A stretch of DNA of 64,000 nucleotides from Dactylonectria macrodidyma (Eukaryota > Ascomycota > Sordariomycetes > Hypocreales > Nectriaceae), in the NCBI GenBank assembly GCA_020744425.1, contig JAGMUV010000009.1, forward strand, positions 1,426,001-1,490,000, given 5' to 3'. The notes beneath the pieces are model-generated. The model was not told the origin of the DNA. It ran no database searches and worked only from the letters and a program-made list of their open reading frames with translations. Made by a program: the position numbers and the translations under genes. Shown here one piece after another: positions 35,588-45,589 of the stretch. The stretch's first letter is position 1, and every line of letters starts with the position of its first letter.

Positions 35588-37723
35588 ATGGCTTCTCTAA
35601 GACATCTGGTTGTCGCGGTTGCTACGTCATTGACGGCTGTGTCGGCGCTTTACACCAATGGTTCAGTAATTGCGCCGTGCGACTCTCCCATCTACTGCCA
35701 TGGCGACATCCTTGCGCAGGTGGAGTTGGCGCGGCCCTTTTCCGACTCCAAGACCTTTGTCGACATGTAAGACATGCTTATGTCTCGAATTGGCTCGAAA
35801 GCTTCATCTAATCTCCTTCCAGGCCGGCCATCAAGCCTCTAAGTCAAATCCAAGCGGCTTTCGATATACTCGACAAACCTCTCAAAAACAACTCTGCCCT
35901 CAACGAATTTCTTGACACCTATTTCGGCGACGCTGGCGGCGAGCTCGAGGAGGTATCCACAGATCAGCTCAAGACAGATCCTGTTTTCCTTGACAAGGTC
36001 AACGACACAGTTATCAAACAGTTCACTCAAAAGGTCATCAAAATCTGGCCTGACCTGACGCGCCGCTACTCCGGCGACTCCAACAACTGCACCGAATGCC
36101 CCAATAGTTTCATTCCTGTCAACCGCACCTTTGTCGTCGCGGGTGGCCGCTTCCGCGAGCCATACTATTGGGACTCATACTGGATCCTGGAAGGACTGCT
36201 TCGGACGGGCGGCTCCTTTACAGAAATCTCCAAGAACGCCATTGAGAACTTCCTCGATTTTGTCGAGCAGTTTGGCTTTGTGCCTAATGGCGCTCGCGTC
36301 TACTATCTCAATCGCTCCCAGCCACCGCTGTTGTCCCAGATGGTCAAGATCTACATTGAGCACACCAATGATACAGACATATTGGATCGAGCACTGCCAC
36401 TGCTAGTCAAGGAACATGAGTTTTGGACGACCAACCGCACTGTGGATGTTACCGTTGACAATTCGACGTACACTTTGAACCGGTAAGAACTGGAAATATC
36501 CATGTTGAACTCATGCTAACAGTTACAGCTACGCCGTGTCTAATACTCAACCGCGGCCTGAGTCGTATCGAGAAGACTACGTAACTGCCAACAACGCATC
36601 CTACTATGCCGGTTCCGGTATCATCTACCCTGAGAATGGGAAATTCAACGAGTCGCAGAAGCAAAAGCTGTACGCCAACTTGGCGAGTGGTGCTGAGAGC
36701 GGCTGGGATTATTCGGCACGATGGATCTCACGACCCAACGATGCCGCCCAGGACAACTATTTTCCTCTAAGATACCTCAACGTCAAGGGCATTGTTCCTG
36801 TGGACCTCAACTCCATCTTGTATGGCAATGAGATTGCCATTGCCGACTTCTTCGAGCAGACCGGCAATGATACGGCGAGTAGTGACTGGCGAAAGTTAGC
36901 AGCGAGCCGCAGCGAAGCCATGCACGCAGTCATGTGGAATGACACGCTCTTCAGCTATTTCGACTACAACCTGACATCGGGCGAGCAGAATGTCTACTAT
37001 CCAGCCGACAGTGACACGGCGACGTACGAAAACGAGACGGCGCCAGTGGGGCAGCAAGTATTGTTCAGTGTCGCCCAATTCTACCCTTTCTGGCTCGGTG
37101 CCGCTCCTAAGTACCTCAAAGAGAACCCTTACGCTGTGCTCACTGCCTTTCGGCGCGTAGTCGGATATCTTGATGACCGTAAAGGAGGCATCCCAGCTAC
37201 CAACTTCCGCACATCACAACAATGGGACCAGCCCAACGTGTGGCCGCCGCTGATGCACATCCTCATGGCCGGTCTGCAGAATACTCCCGCAACATTTGGA
37301 AAATCAGACCCGTCTTACCAAGCTGTTCACAAGCTGGCCTTGCGTCTTGCCCAGCGATATCTCGATTCGACTTTTTGCACGTGGTACGCCACTGGCGGTT
37401 CGACATCCGACACACCACAGCTCGAAGGCCTATCTGCTGACGATGAGGGCATCATGTTTGAGAAGTATGCCGACAACGCGACCAACGTGGCCGGCGGAGG
37501 AGGCGAGTACGAGGTTGTTGAGGGATTTGGATGGACGAACGGCGTGCTGCTCTGGGTGGTCGACACGTTTGGCAACGAGCTGAAGAGGCCCGACTGTGGA
37601 GATATCAAAGCCGCTGATATCAACTCCAAGCGTAGCTTGAGTGCGGTGATGCTGAGCAAGAGAGATGCGAACCGCGTGAAGAAGTTTGGACGGAGAATCA
37701 GGGCGGAGAAGCTGAAAATTTGA
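35588..37723 (+). CDS. Secreted GH37 trehalase
   Basis: Hydrolyses alpha,alpha-trehalose to two glucose, outside the cell or in the vacuole. Exons are 35588..35766, 35823..36482 and 36529..37723, giving 677 aa. Seen: a signal peptide (MASLRHLVVAVATSLTAVSA), then trehalase signature 1 as AGGRFREPYYWDSYW and signature 2 as QQWDQPNVWPPL. The general-acid Asp lies in SGWDYSARW and the catalytic-base Glu in the FEKYAD segment. More than ten N-x-S/T sites fit secretion. The C-terminal 40 residues are basic (RVKKFGRRIRAEKLKI). The ATG at 35588 puts the signal peptide first; an in-frame ATG at 35540 would bury it. The Ca-binding N-terminal domain of fungal cytosolic neutral trehalases is absent, so it resembles bacterial, animal and plant secreted GH37 enzymes. 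Confidence 0.94.
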
Positions 37724-38037
37724 GTCCGAAGACGGAGTGTAAGTATAGTGGGAAATGATAATGTTGCTACGAAGTATAGATACATTGAACCCTAGGGTGA
37801 GTGTTCTACTATATATGCCTTTATTACGACTAGGGGAGTCATGGAAGCTAGGTCCATCATTCACCTTGATTGAGAGTGAACCGTCAGTACAAAGCAGACA
37901 TTTTCGTATCCTCTTACCCGACACCGCCCATATGAATTACCTCCACAGTAATGATACAAATTGCACGTAGCCTGTTGATCTTTGTCTCTCATTGCGCCAA
38001 CTTTAGTAAGAACATCACCGCATCTCGCCCTGCTTCA
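37724..38037. other. Convergent 3' flanks: trehalase and coiled-coil gene
   Basis: Short shared 3' region; nothing else seen. Confidence 0.5.
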
Positions 38038-39012
38038 TCACTGTTGGCGACACTCCTCCATACTGATCGCTGTCGAGTCTCTTGAACCACCCCGTCTCCG
38101 TGATCTCGGGCGAGCGGCTTGTGCACAAAGTTGCTCCATGGCGTCCACGCGGCCCTGAGCCGTATCGATGAGATTATTCATCTTGTCAAGACGCGCCTCA
38201 TGTCTTTGGATGCGCGCAGCACTGTCCGTATTATGCCCTTCTACTGTAATCAATCGCTGCTTCAGAGAAGCACTCGAAGCGAGACTTTCAAGCCGAGTGG
38301 TCATATTGTCGAGACGGACAGATATCTGGTCGAGACGGGCTTGGAACTTTTTGTTGTCTGATGTCTGTACCTGATCGTTCTTCTCCATCGCGGCCAATCG
38401 CTGGACCAAGGCAGTGGAAGATTCAGATGCCATCGTTCTTTCTAGCGTCTTAAATCGTCGTTCTATTTCGACCAAGTCCTTGTGTTCTCTCTCTGCGGCA
38501 ACAGTGCTCACTCGCTGGACTAGTGAGACGGAAGTGTCAGAGCCCAGCTTCCTCTCGAGCGCCTCGATTCGTCTGTTCAATAAATCGGGAGCATTGTGTG
38601 TCATCCTCGCTTCGAGAGCTTCCATTCGCTGAACGACATGCTGGATTTCTGAAGAGGGCAGTGCCTTGGGCGCGTCCTGCGTCGACGGAACTCCCCTCTC
38701 GGGCAAACTCGAACTGTCGCAAGCGGCCTCGGACAGCTGTGGTTGCTGAGATATGGCATCGAGGGACAATAAGTCGTCCGTCGTTTCATTCGCTGTTGGC
38801 TGCGCCATCTGGCAACCATCGACAAAAGAAACACAGGGGCTCGGGGTGGCACTGGTGTCCATACTAACGGAGTCATCGTCACTCTTGTATGTGCCATCAT
38901 TATCGGGACGTTTGGCAATGCCAAAAAAGTCGTCGAGTATGCGATCCCACCGGCTCTTGGGGATCTCTTGGATGGGAAGCGACCCTGATGTCGAAGGGAG
39001 CTTTGCTGGCAT
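38038..39012 (-). CDS. Hypothetical coiled-coil protein
   Basis: I do not recognise a family. One open frame of 324 aa. Residues 1-120 are Ser/Asp/Pro-rich and mostly disordered, but begin with a compact segment (IPKSRWDRILDDFFGIAKR, about residues 17-35). From about 125 to 300 the protein is a long predicted coiled coil with degenerate internal repeats, each starting near a Q-R-[ILMV] core: VVQRMEALE, LVQRVSTVA, LVQRLAAME, LKQRLITVE. The C-terminus has a basic patch (ARPRSRRRGGSR). No signal peptide or membrane segment. The coding bias over 975 bp supports a real gene. The function is unknown; a scaffold or chromatin- or cytoskeleton-associated role would be a guess. Confidence 0.65.
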   Translation of the reverse strand: MPAKLPSTSGSLPIQEIPKSRWDRILDDFFGIAKRPDNDGTYKSDDDSVSMDTSATPSPCVSFVDGCQMAQPTANETTDDLLSLDAISQQPQLSEAACDSSSLPERGVPSTQDAPKALPSSEIQHVVQRMEALEARMTHNAPDLLNRRIEALERKLGSDTSVSLVQRVSTVAAEREHKDLVEIERRFKTLERTMASESSTALVQRLAAMEKNDQVQTSDNKKFQARLDQISVRLDNMTTRLESLASSASLKQRLITVEGHNTDSAARIQRHEARLDKMNNLIDTAQGRVDAMEQLCAQAARPRSRRRGGSRDSTAISMEECRQQ

Positions 39013-39898
39013 GGTGACGCGTTTGGTGAGGTTCTAGATGGGCAATATGTAAGAATCTCGGGGCAGCAAGGTCAAGTGGTGGGCGTGATGCAAAAGGATA
39101 TAGCAACGAGATTGATCCGAATGGTAGTTGTATACGTACTTTGCAGCATGTACGGTAACACGCCTGGAGGGCGCTGCCTTCAGTGGCAAGGATTTGGTAA
39201 GCTTCTTTGCTTTGGTTGATCCTAAAGATGTGAAATGTTGTGAGGGAAAGGAATTCAGGTTTGTGGAAGAGGAGAGATTTTCACCCTTTCGCCAGTGCAA
39301 GCTGAGTGAAGTTAACCCGAAGAGGACCCAGATCTATGATTCACGGTCCCTCTTGAGTAACTGGATGTGTTCATAAATAGGTGATGTCATGAAGACCAAG
39401 CACCTGGAGAAGATGCAGGAATCACAAACTCTGAGGAAGTGAATCGTTCTTGAACGACGGCCCTTAAAGTGGTTGTTGGGTGATTGCAAGGGCACTTTGG
39501 AAGTCGACGATGAATCCAATGTCCCTTCTCAGCATGTAGCTTTCAGATGATATACTAGAAAAACATATTGGGAGCTTATCATTACACTCTAAAATCTCTA
39601 CTTCTTTGGTTCCCGAATCGACGGCTTAGTCCTCGAGGGCGAGTTATCCAGGTTGATTCAAATAACACACGCGGTTGCAAGACACTGTAAATAGAGCCAA
39701 CTGAGAATGCAAGACCAACCTGAATCAGCCGCATCATAAAATGGACATAGGAACCCGGATTTCTGCAATGTTGCCCTCGACTCTTCAGTCCCTGGGCATT
39801 GAAGCAGACTCACGCCAAGGTGGGTCTGCAGAAGAACATCGCCGGCTCCACCCGTAGGCCTCTTGGTGTTGAATACTACCCCCGGACAGCATCAAGAA
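39013..39898. other. Intergenic: coiled-coil promoter to tRNA-Gly
   Basis: No gene seen. Confidence 0.5.
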
Positions 39899-39980
39899 GC
39901 GTGATTGGTTTAGTGGTAAAATTCTCCGTTGCCATTCGAGCAGCGTCGGGGAGCCCTGGGTTCGATTCCCAGATCACGCA
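39899..39980 (+). tRNA. tRNA-Gly(GCC) with an 11-nt intron
   Basis: Acceptor stem GCGTGAT/ATCACGC with discriminator A. D arm GTTTAGTGGTAAAA. Anticodon stem CTCCG/CGGGG (one T-G wobble), with anticodon GCC at 39931-39933 in loop TTGCCA...T. T arm CTGGG TTCGATT CCCAG (B box). The extra bases 39935-39945 after position 37 are the intron, giving a 71-nt mature body. A plus-strand T run (40011-40016) follows as a Pol III terminator. Confidence 0.95.
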
Positions 39981-40010
39981 TCATCAGGTCCTCAAACTTG
40001 AGGTTTCTTC

Positions 40011-40016
40011 TTTTTT
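40011..40016 (+). terminator. Pol III terminator of tRNA-Gly
   Basis: Run of six T, 31 nt after the tRNA, preceded by a short inverted repeat CCTCAAACTTGAGG. Confidence 0.8.
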
Positions 40017-40900
40017 GGAGTTTCAATCTGCCGAGTCAGAGTACAAACTGGTCGAACGGGTACAACCTCAACGCAGATAGTACAGTAATTATAGACCGCG
40101 TACTTCCACCATAAACAAGCTAAGTAGATTGACATCTGCCAGAACTTATGCGTTCAGTTTGCAAATTAACACAACGCAAAACCTCATCGCCCACGCCAAT
40201 AACTACTTGGTTAATTCCATCCTGCCAATAATGCCAAGAGCCGGGTCAGAACTGATCACAAAACTAGCAATTTCGTGAGATCCCGTGATTATCAACAGGC
40301 AGGTGTCCTCGACGGAGAGACCGTATCTGGGCCTCGACGAATCGCGTCCAGTCGCGAGACAATCTGCGGCCCGCGCATTGAGGCTGGGGAGAGAAAAGTG
40401 AGGCAAAGCAGCCTTACAAGGAGGAGAGTCGGAGGGGATCACATTGAAGCACAGCTACCCAGCGTCGCCAAGCAGGGCGATCTTGGTTTCTAGCAGGGGG
40501 GCAATGGTGGGGTCGCCGCCCAGCAAATGCCTCTCCAGCCACGCCATCGCGACAGATACGACGAATACGCAAGGAAATGCGGCATCGACTCGCGCCACTG
40601 TTAGGGGGTGCTGATCTGAAGTGACCTGTAAAGGTGTAGGCCAATGTACATCTGCAAGGTGGGATGTAAGGTAGTTTCGAGCACGCGCATTCTCTGCGAC
40701 GCCCTTCATAGCATAATGCAAACCCCAACATTATTTAAAGGCATCTCCATTTCCTGCCTTCTATCGTGAATAGCCAGAACACAAAACACTCACTACAACC
40801 TTGAAGACAATCATCAACCTTCACACCCATTCAATCATACATTCACCTGTCCAAGTCTGTATCCAAGTCGCCATTAACAAATCATCCATAATCACTCAAG
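40017..40900. other. Intergenic: tRNA to YbjQ-family gene
   Basis: Promoter of the YbjQ-family gene, with a TATTTAAA box at 40732-40739. No other gene recognised. Confidence 0.5.
40732..40739 (+). promoter_or_regulatory. Candidate TATA box of the YbjQ-family gene
   Basis: TATTTAAA about 160 bp upstream of the ATG; a long A/C-rich leader follows. Confidence 0.5.
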
Positions 40901-41477
40901 ATGGGTTTCGGAACCTCCAGCAAGGACAAGGAGCATAAGGAGAACCCCGAGATTGCTCAAATCCCTCCGCATATCTCTGACCTCCACTGCTGTAAGAAAT
41001 TCAGCGACCTCGTTTCTATTCAATCAAGACCTGACCGTTGTGACCAGTTTCGGAGACCGGCGGCGTAATCACAACCAGTAAGCCGCATGCATCTCATATC
41101 AAGACGAGCAGATGCTAACTTACCTACTATCAGCTATGAACGATCTGCCTGGTTACCGCGTCACCAAGGTCCTCGGCGCTGTTTACGGCATCACCGTTCG
41201 CTCCCGTAATATTGCAGCTGGCTTCGCCATGGTTATGAAGAGCATGGCGGGAGGTGAGCTTCGCTGGTTCACCTCCATGCTCTACAACTGTCGCAACGAT
41301 TCCGTCAGTCGCCTTGTCGAGGAGACACGCAACCGAGGCGGAAACGCCGTCATCGCCATGCGGTTCGACGCGGCTGACTTGGGCGGATTCGCTCAGACTG
41401 CCGCCTATGGCACTGCTTGTTTTGTCGAGAGAATTGAGGGCGCCAATGTTGAGGCGACCCAGCTGCTGGCCAAGTAG
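40901..41477 (+). CDS. YbjQ/UPF0145-family protein
   Basis: Exons are 40901..40991, 41048..41077 (30 nt) and 41134..41477, giving 154 aa. Seen: a charged N-terminus (MGFGTSSKDKEHKENPE), then the family domain. The domain shows MNDLPGYRVTKVLGAVYGITVRSRN, a middle helix with DSVSRLVEETRNRGGNAVIAMRFD, and TAAYGTACFVERI at the C-terminus. The family forms small oligomeric beta barrels, often labelled heavy-metal-binding in bacteria, but its function is not established in fungi. The start is set by the first ATG after an AC-rich leader and a good frame across two introns. The fungal N-terminal extension of about 40 residues precedes the bacterial-length domain. Confidence 0.88.
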
Positions 41478-42250
41478 GCGATGTCGTCACCAATCCCTTT
41501 TATGCGCATGACGATATTCAAGTACTGCGATGCTTCTACCTGGTATATTTTAAGTTCAAGATGTGGATTTGTTACCATGGAGATGACTCTTTCGATCTAT
41601 CGTCTGGAATAGGTACAAATGGCGCATTGTACTGGGAGCTAGATTGTAATGAGCAGATGTTATTAGATACCTATCGTGATTTTTCTCCCGCAATGAGAAA
41701 CCTTTGCATCGTGGGCAGCCTGATTCGTATGGTGTTCATATCAGACCATAATATTTACTACACTTCGAAAGAGTATGTGGTTTTACACGTCGTCGACAAG
41801 TCTCATTTCATGTAAGTGAATGCATTGGGGAGGGGCGGCTGAAGCTCAAACTTACGTCACTGTCTCTGGGGTAATTATGGGGCTCAATCCCCTGGAGTTT
41901 TGATTCGGGGCATTCATGCTTCGTATTGGGCGGAGCATGTGACTGACTCGGAAGCTTACGTTATCCAGGCTTCCCCAATTCAAGCTCCCAAGCACGAGCT
42001 CGGTCGCGAACCTCCGACCTCTTGCATTATTCAACAGCCGCCGCATCGACCGGGTGGCTTCTATTGATCACCTAAAGTAGACATCATTCATCTGCCCGCC
42101 ATCGAACCCAGACCGTGCTTAGACTCGTTACTTCCGCTGCAATTGTCGCTCGCTTGATTCAACAACATGCTCTAGAACCGTCGTCGAGACAACTTGAGAG
42201 CTTCCACTCCATCAGTCACTCACTTCCTACTACCCAGCGCAGCCGCTGCA
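41478..42250. other. Intergenic: YbjQ-family gene to dipeptidyl aminopeptidase
   Basis: 3' flank plus promoter and leader of the peptidase gene. No gene seen. Confidence 0.5.
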
Positions 42251-45058
42251 ATGGACCGCACGACATCCAACTCCGATAACGAACCCCGCTCCTCGCACGA
42301 CTCTCTCTCCTCTGTCTCGACCACAAGCCTTGTCTTTGAGCGATTGCACGAGCGGTCCGAGAAGGATGCTCAGAAGGATGCCGAAAAGCACAATGATCCC
42401 CGCGGCTTCGACGACGATGATCCCATGAGAGATGACCCCGATGACCTCGAGACCGGGCCCTTCCTCGGGCCTGGCGCCGCCCTCCAACGCAGGCCTATGG
42501 ATAAGGGCCTGCGCCGCATTCTTATCATCGCCGCCGTCGTCTTCATCGGCGGATGGTTCGCCGGCCTGGGCATCTTCGTTGTTTCGGGTTCATACCATCA
42601 TGAGAGCGACACTGAACACGATCCCGATGCCGACTCGAGAGGCTCTGGCAAGTCCCTCCAGATGGACCAGCTCTTCAATGGTTTCTGGAGCCCCCAGTAC
42701 CATACCGTCAGCTGGCTTGCTGGTCCCGACGGCGAGGATGGCCTGATGCTCGAAGTCGGAGCTCTCGGAAAGGACTACATGGTTGTCGAGGATATTCGTA
42801 CGCAACGTGATACCATGACTACCGGAGATGCGAGCACAAAGCTTACCAAGTCGCGCACCCTCATTCAACAACCCTACTTTCAGTATGGTGGCAGGCAGTA
42901 CACTCCCGCCTGGACCGGGCCTAGTCCTGACCTCACAAAGGTCTTGATTGGCATCAACAGGGAGAAGAACTGGCGCCACTCATTCACTGCTACGTACTTC
43001 ATCTTCGACGTTGAGTCCCAGACTGCTGAACCCCTGGACCCTCTAAATGTGGACGCCAAGGTGCAGCTGGCCAGCTGGAGCCCCCAGAGCGATGCGATAT
43101 CTTTCACGAAAGACAACAACCTCTTTATCCGACGCCTGACTGGGAAGAAGGACGTCATCCAAGTCACGTCGGACGGTGGCCCAGAGTACTTCTACGGTAT
43201 TCCTGACTGGGTCTACGAGGAAGAAGTTTTTGGCGATCGCAGCGCCACTTGGTGGTCCGAGGATGGGAAATATGTCGCTTTCCTCCGCACCAACGAGACT
43301 GGAGTTCCCGAGTATCCTGTTCAGTTCTTTGTTAACCGCCCCAGCGGTAAAGAGCCAAAGGAGGGCGAGGAGAACTACCCCGAGGTTCAGCAAATCAAGT
43401 ATCCCAAGGCGGGTGCTCACAACCCGGTCGTAGACGTGCAATTCTACGATGTCGAGAAGGCAGACGTTTTCTCCGTCTCTGTCGACGACGCTTTCAAGGA
43501 TGACAACCGCATCATCAACAACATCATGTGGACGGGCGACAAGGTCATCGTCAAGGAAACAAACCGCGTCAGTGATATCCTCAAGGTTGTTCTCATCGAC
43601 GTCAGCACACGTAAGGCCAAGACGCTCAACACCATCAATGTTGACGAGATTGACGGTGGCTGGTTTGAGATCTCGCACAAGATGACATACATCCCTGCCG
43701 ACTCGGACAACGGCCGCGAACACGACGGTTATGTCGATACTGTCATTCATGAAGGCTATGAACACATTGGATACTTCACGCCCCTCGACAACCCGGACCC
43801 CATTCTTCTCACTTCCGGCCGCTGGGAGGTCGAGGATGCTCCATCAGCCGTCGACTTAGTCAACAACCTTGTCTACTTTGTTGCCGCCAAGGAGTCCTCC
43901 ATCCAGCGCCACGTCTATTCGGTCAAGCTCGATGGCACTGACCTCAAGCCCCTGACTGACATTTCCAAGGAGGCATACTACACCGCCTCGTTCTCGGCCG
44001 GCGCTGGTTTCGTCCTACTCTCATATCGTGGCCCCAAAGTGCCCTCTCAGAAGGTCATCTCGACCCCGTCAAACCCAGTCGCATACAGCCACGTGCTTGA
44101 GGGGAACGATGAGCTTTCAGAACGCGCACGCAAGTATGAGCTTCCCATCCTCAAATACGGCACTCTGGATCTTGGCAACGACATCGAGGTCAACTATGTT
44201 GAGCGCCGTCCGACCCACTTCAACAAAAATAAGAAGTACCCTGTCCTATTTCAGCAGTACTCGGGCCCAGGCTCCCAGTCGGTAACGAAGAAGTTCGCCG
44301 TCGACTTCCAGTCTTATGTCGCCGGCGCCCTTGGTTACATCGTCGTAACAGTCGACCCGCGCGGAACTGGTTTCAAGGGACGCAAATTCCGCGTTGGAGT
44401 ACGAAACCAGCTCGGCGTTTTAGAGGCACAAGACCACATCGCCGCCGCTGCCTCCTTCGCCTCCCGCTCCTACGTTGATGAAGAGCGCCTCGCCATTTGG
44501 GGCTGGTCCTACGGCGGTTTTGAGACCCTCAAGACGCTTGAGCAGGATGCCGGTCGTACCTTTTCGTATGGCATGGCTGTCGCCCCTGTCACTGACTGGA
44601 GCTTCTATGACAGCATCTACACGGAACGCTATATGCGGACCCCCCAGGAGAACCCAGACGGATATGCCGCCTCCAAGATCTCCAACGCCACCGCCCTCGG
44701 TTCCAACAAGCGCTTCCTTCTCATGCACGGCGTCGCCGACGACAACGTCCACTTCCAGAACTCCCTCACCCTCCTCGACGAACTAGACCTCGCTGGTATT
44801 GAGAACTATGACGTCCACGTCTTCCCGGACAGCGATCACAGCATATATTTCCATGGTGCAAACCGCATCGTCTACGACAGTGAGTTGCCCCGTTTTATTA
44901 TATTTCGCTCCCCGCAACCCTTACGTTGACTCCAGACTGACATGAGTTGCTCAGAATTGCGAAACTGGCTCATCAATGCTTTCAATGGAGAGTGGTTAAA
45001 AATCGCCGACCCCAAGCCAAACGTAGACAAGAGGAAGAAGCGCCAAGCGGTTGAGTGA
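42251..45058 (+). CDS. DAPB: Vacuolar dipeptidyl aminopeptidase (S9B, DPP IV-like)
   Basis: Serine exopeptidase that removes X-Pro and X-Ala dipeptides; the yeast Dap2 type is a vacuolar membrane protein. Exons are 42251..44879 and 44955..45058, giving 910 aa. Seen: a cytosolic tail of about 88 residues rich in Ser/Asp, a membrane anchor at about 90-112, an eight-bladed propeller region with DWVYEEEVF (N-terminal-amine-binding Glu pair), and a C-terminal alpha/beta-hydrolase. The triad is Ser753 (GWSYGG), Asp830 (GVADDNVHF) and His863 (SDHSIYF). The substrate-channel segment YSGPGSQSV is present. The 75-nt intron near the end adds the helix [10 protein letters not shown], as in the family. 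The start was chosen as MDRTTSNSD because further upstream frame is leader-like. The tail ends KRKKRQAVE. Confidence 0.95.
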
Positions 45059-45589
45059 ATAATAGCCGGGGCGACCCAGTAAATGAAGTAAACGGCTGAT
45101 GTAGAGCATGGTGCTTTGGAGCCCCGAATTATGGGCTGTCTATTAGGATTGATTACTTGGAGATGTTACGACAATTGTCAGGAGTTTTGCAGAGGGGAAT
45201 CACAGCGCTTTTTAGTGAAACAAATAGGTATAACAAAACAATGAGAAAATTTGATGTACTATCATACACATACAACGACCTGGGTTGTGTATTCCCAGTC
45301 GCAAGATTTGTCTGAAACATCACCCCCAAGTCTACCAGCAAGATCCTGGAGTTCTGACCATAACGCTCAAAAACCCATCCCTCCAAATTCTTCCGCACGT
45401 CTCTAACGTGGGAGACGCAAACTACGATTACAGGGTCATGAGTCCAGAACAATCAATGCCCGAATCCTCGCCTCGCACAACTGGCGATGGCGATCGAGTT
45501 CCCATATCCGTCAACCTTGTGGGTTGCTGGGGGGAATATTGCCAGGCCGACGCATAGACCGGGAAGCAGCTCCACACCGGTACCTGCAT
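45059..45589. other. Convergent 3' flanks: peptidase and clathrin
   Basis: No gene seen. The stretch near 45170-45290 is A/T-rich. Confidence 0.5.
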
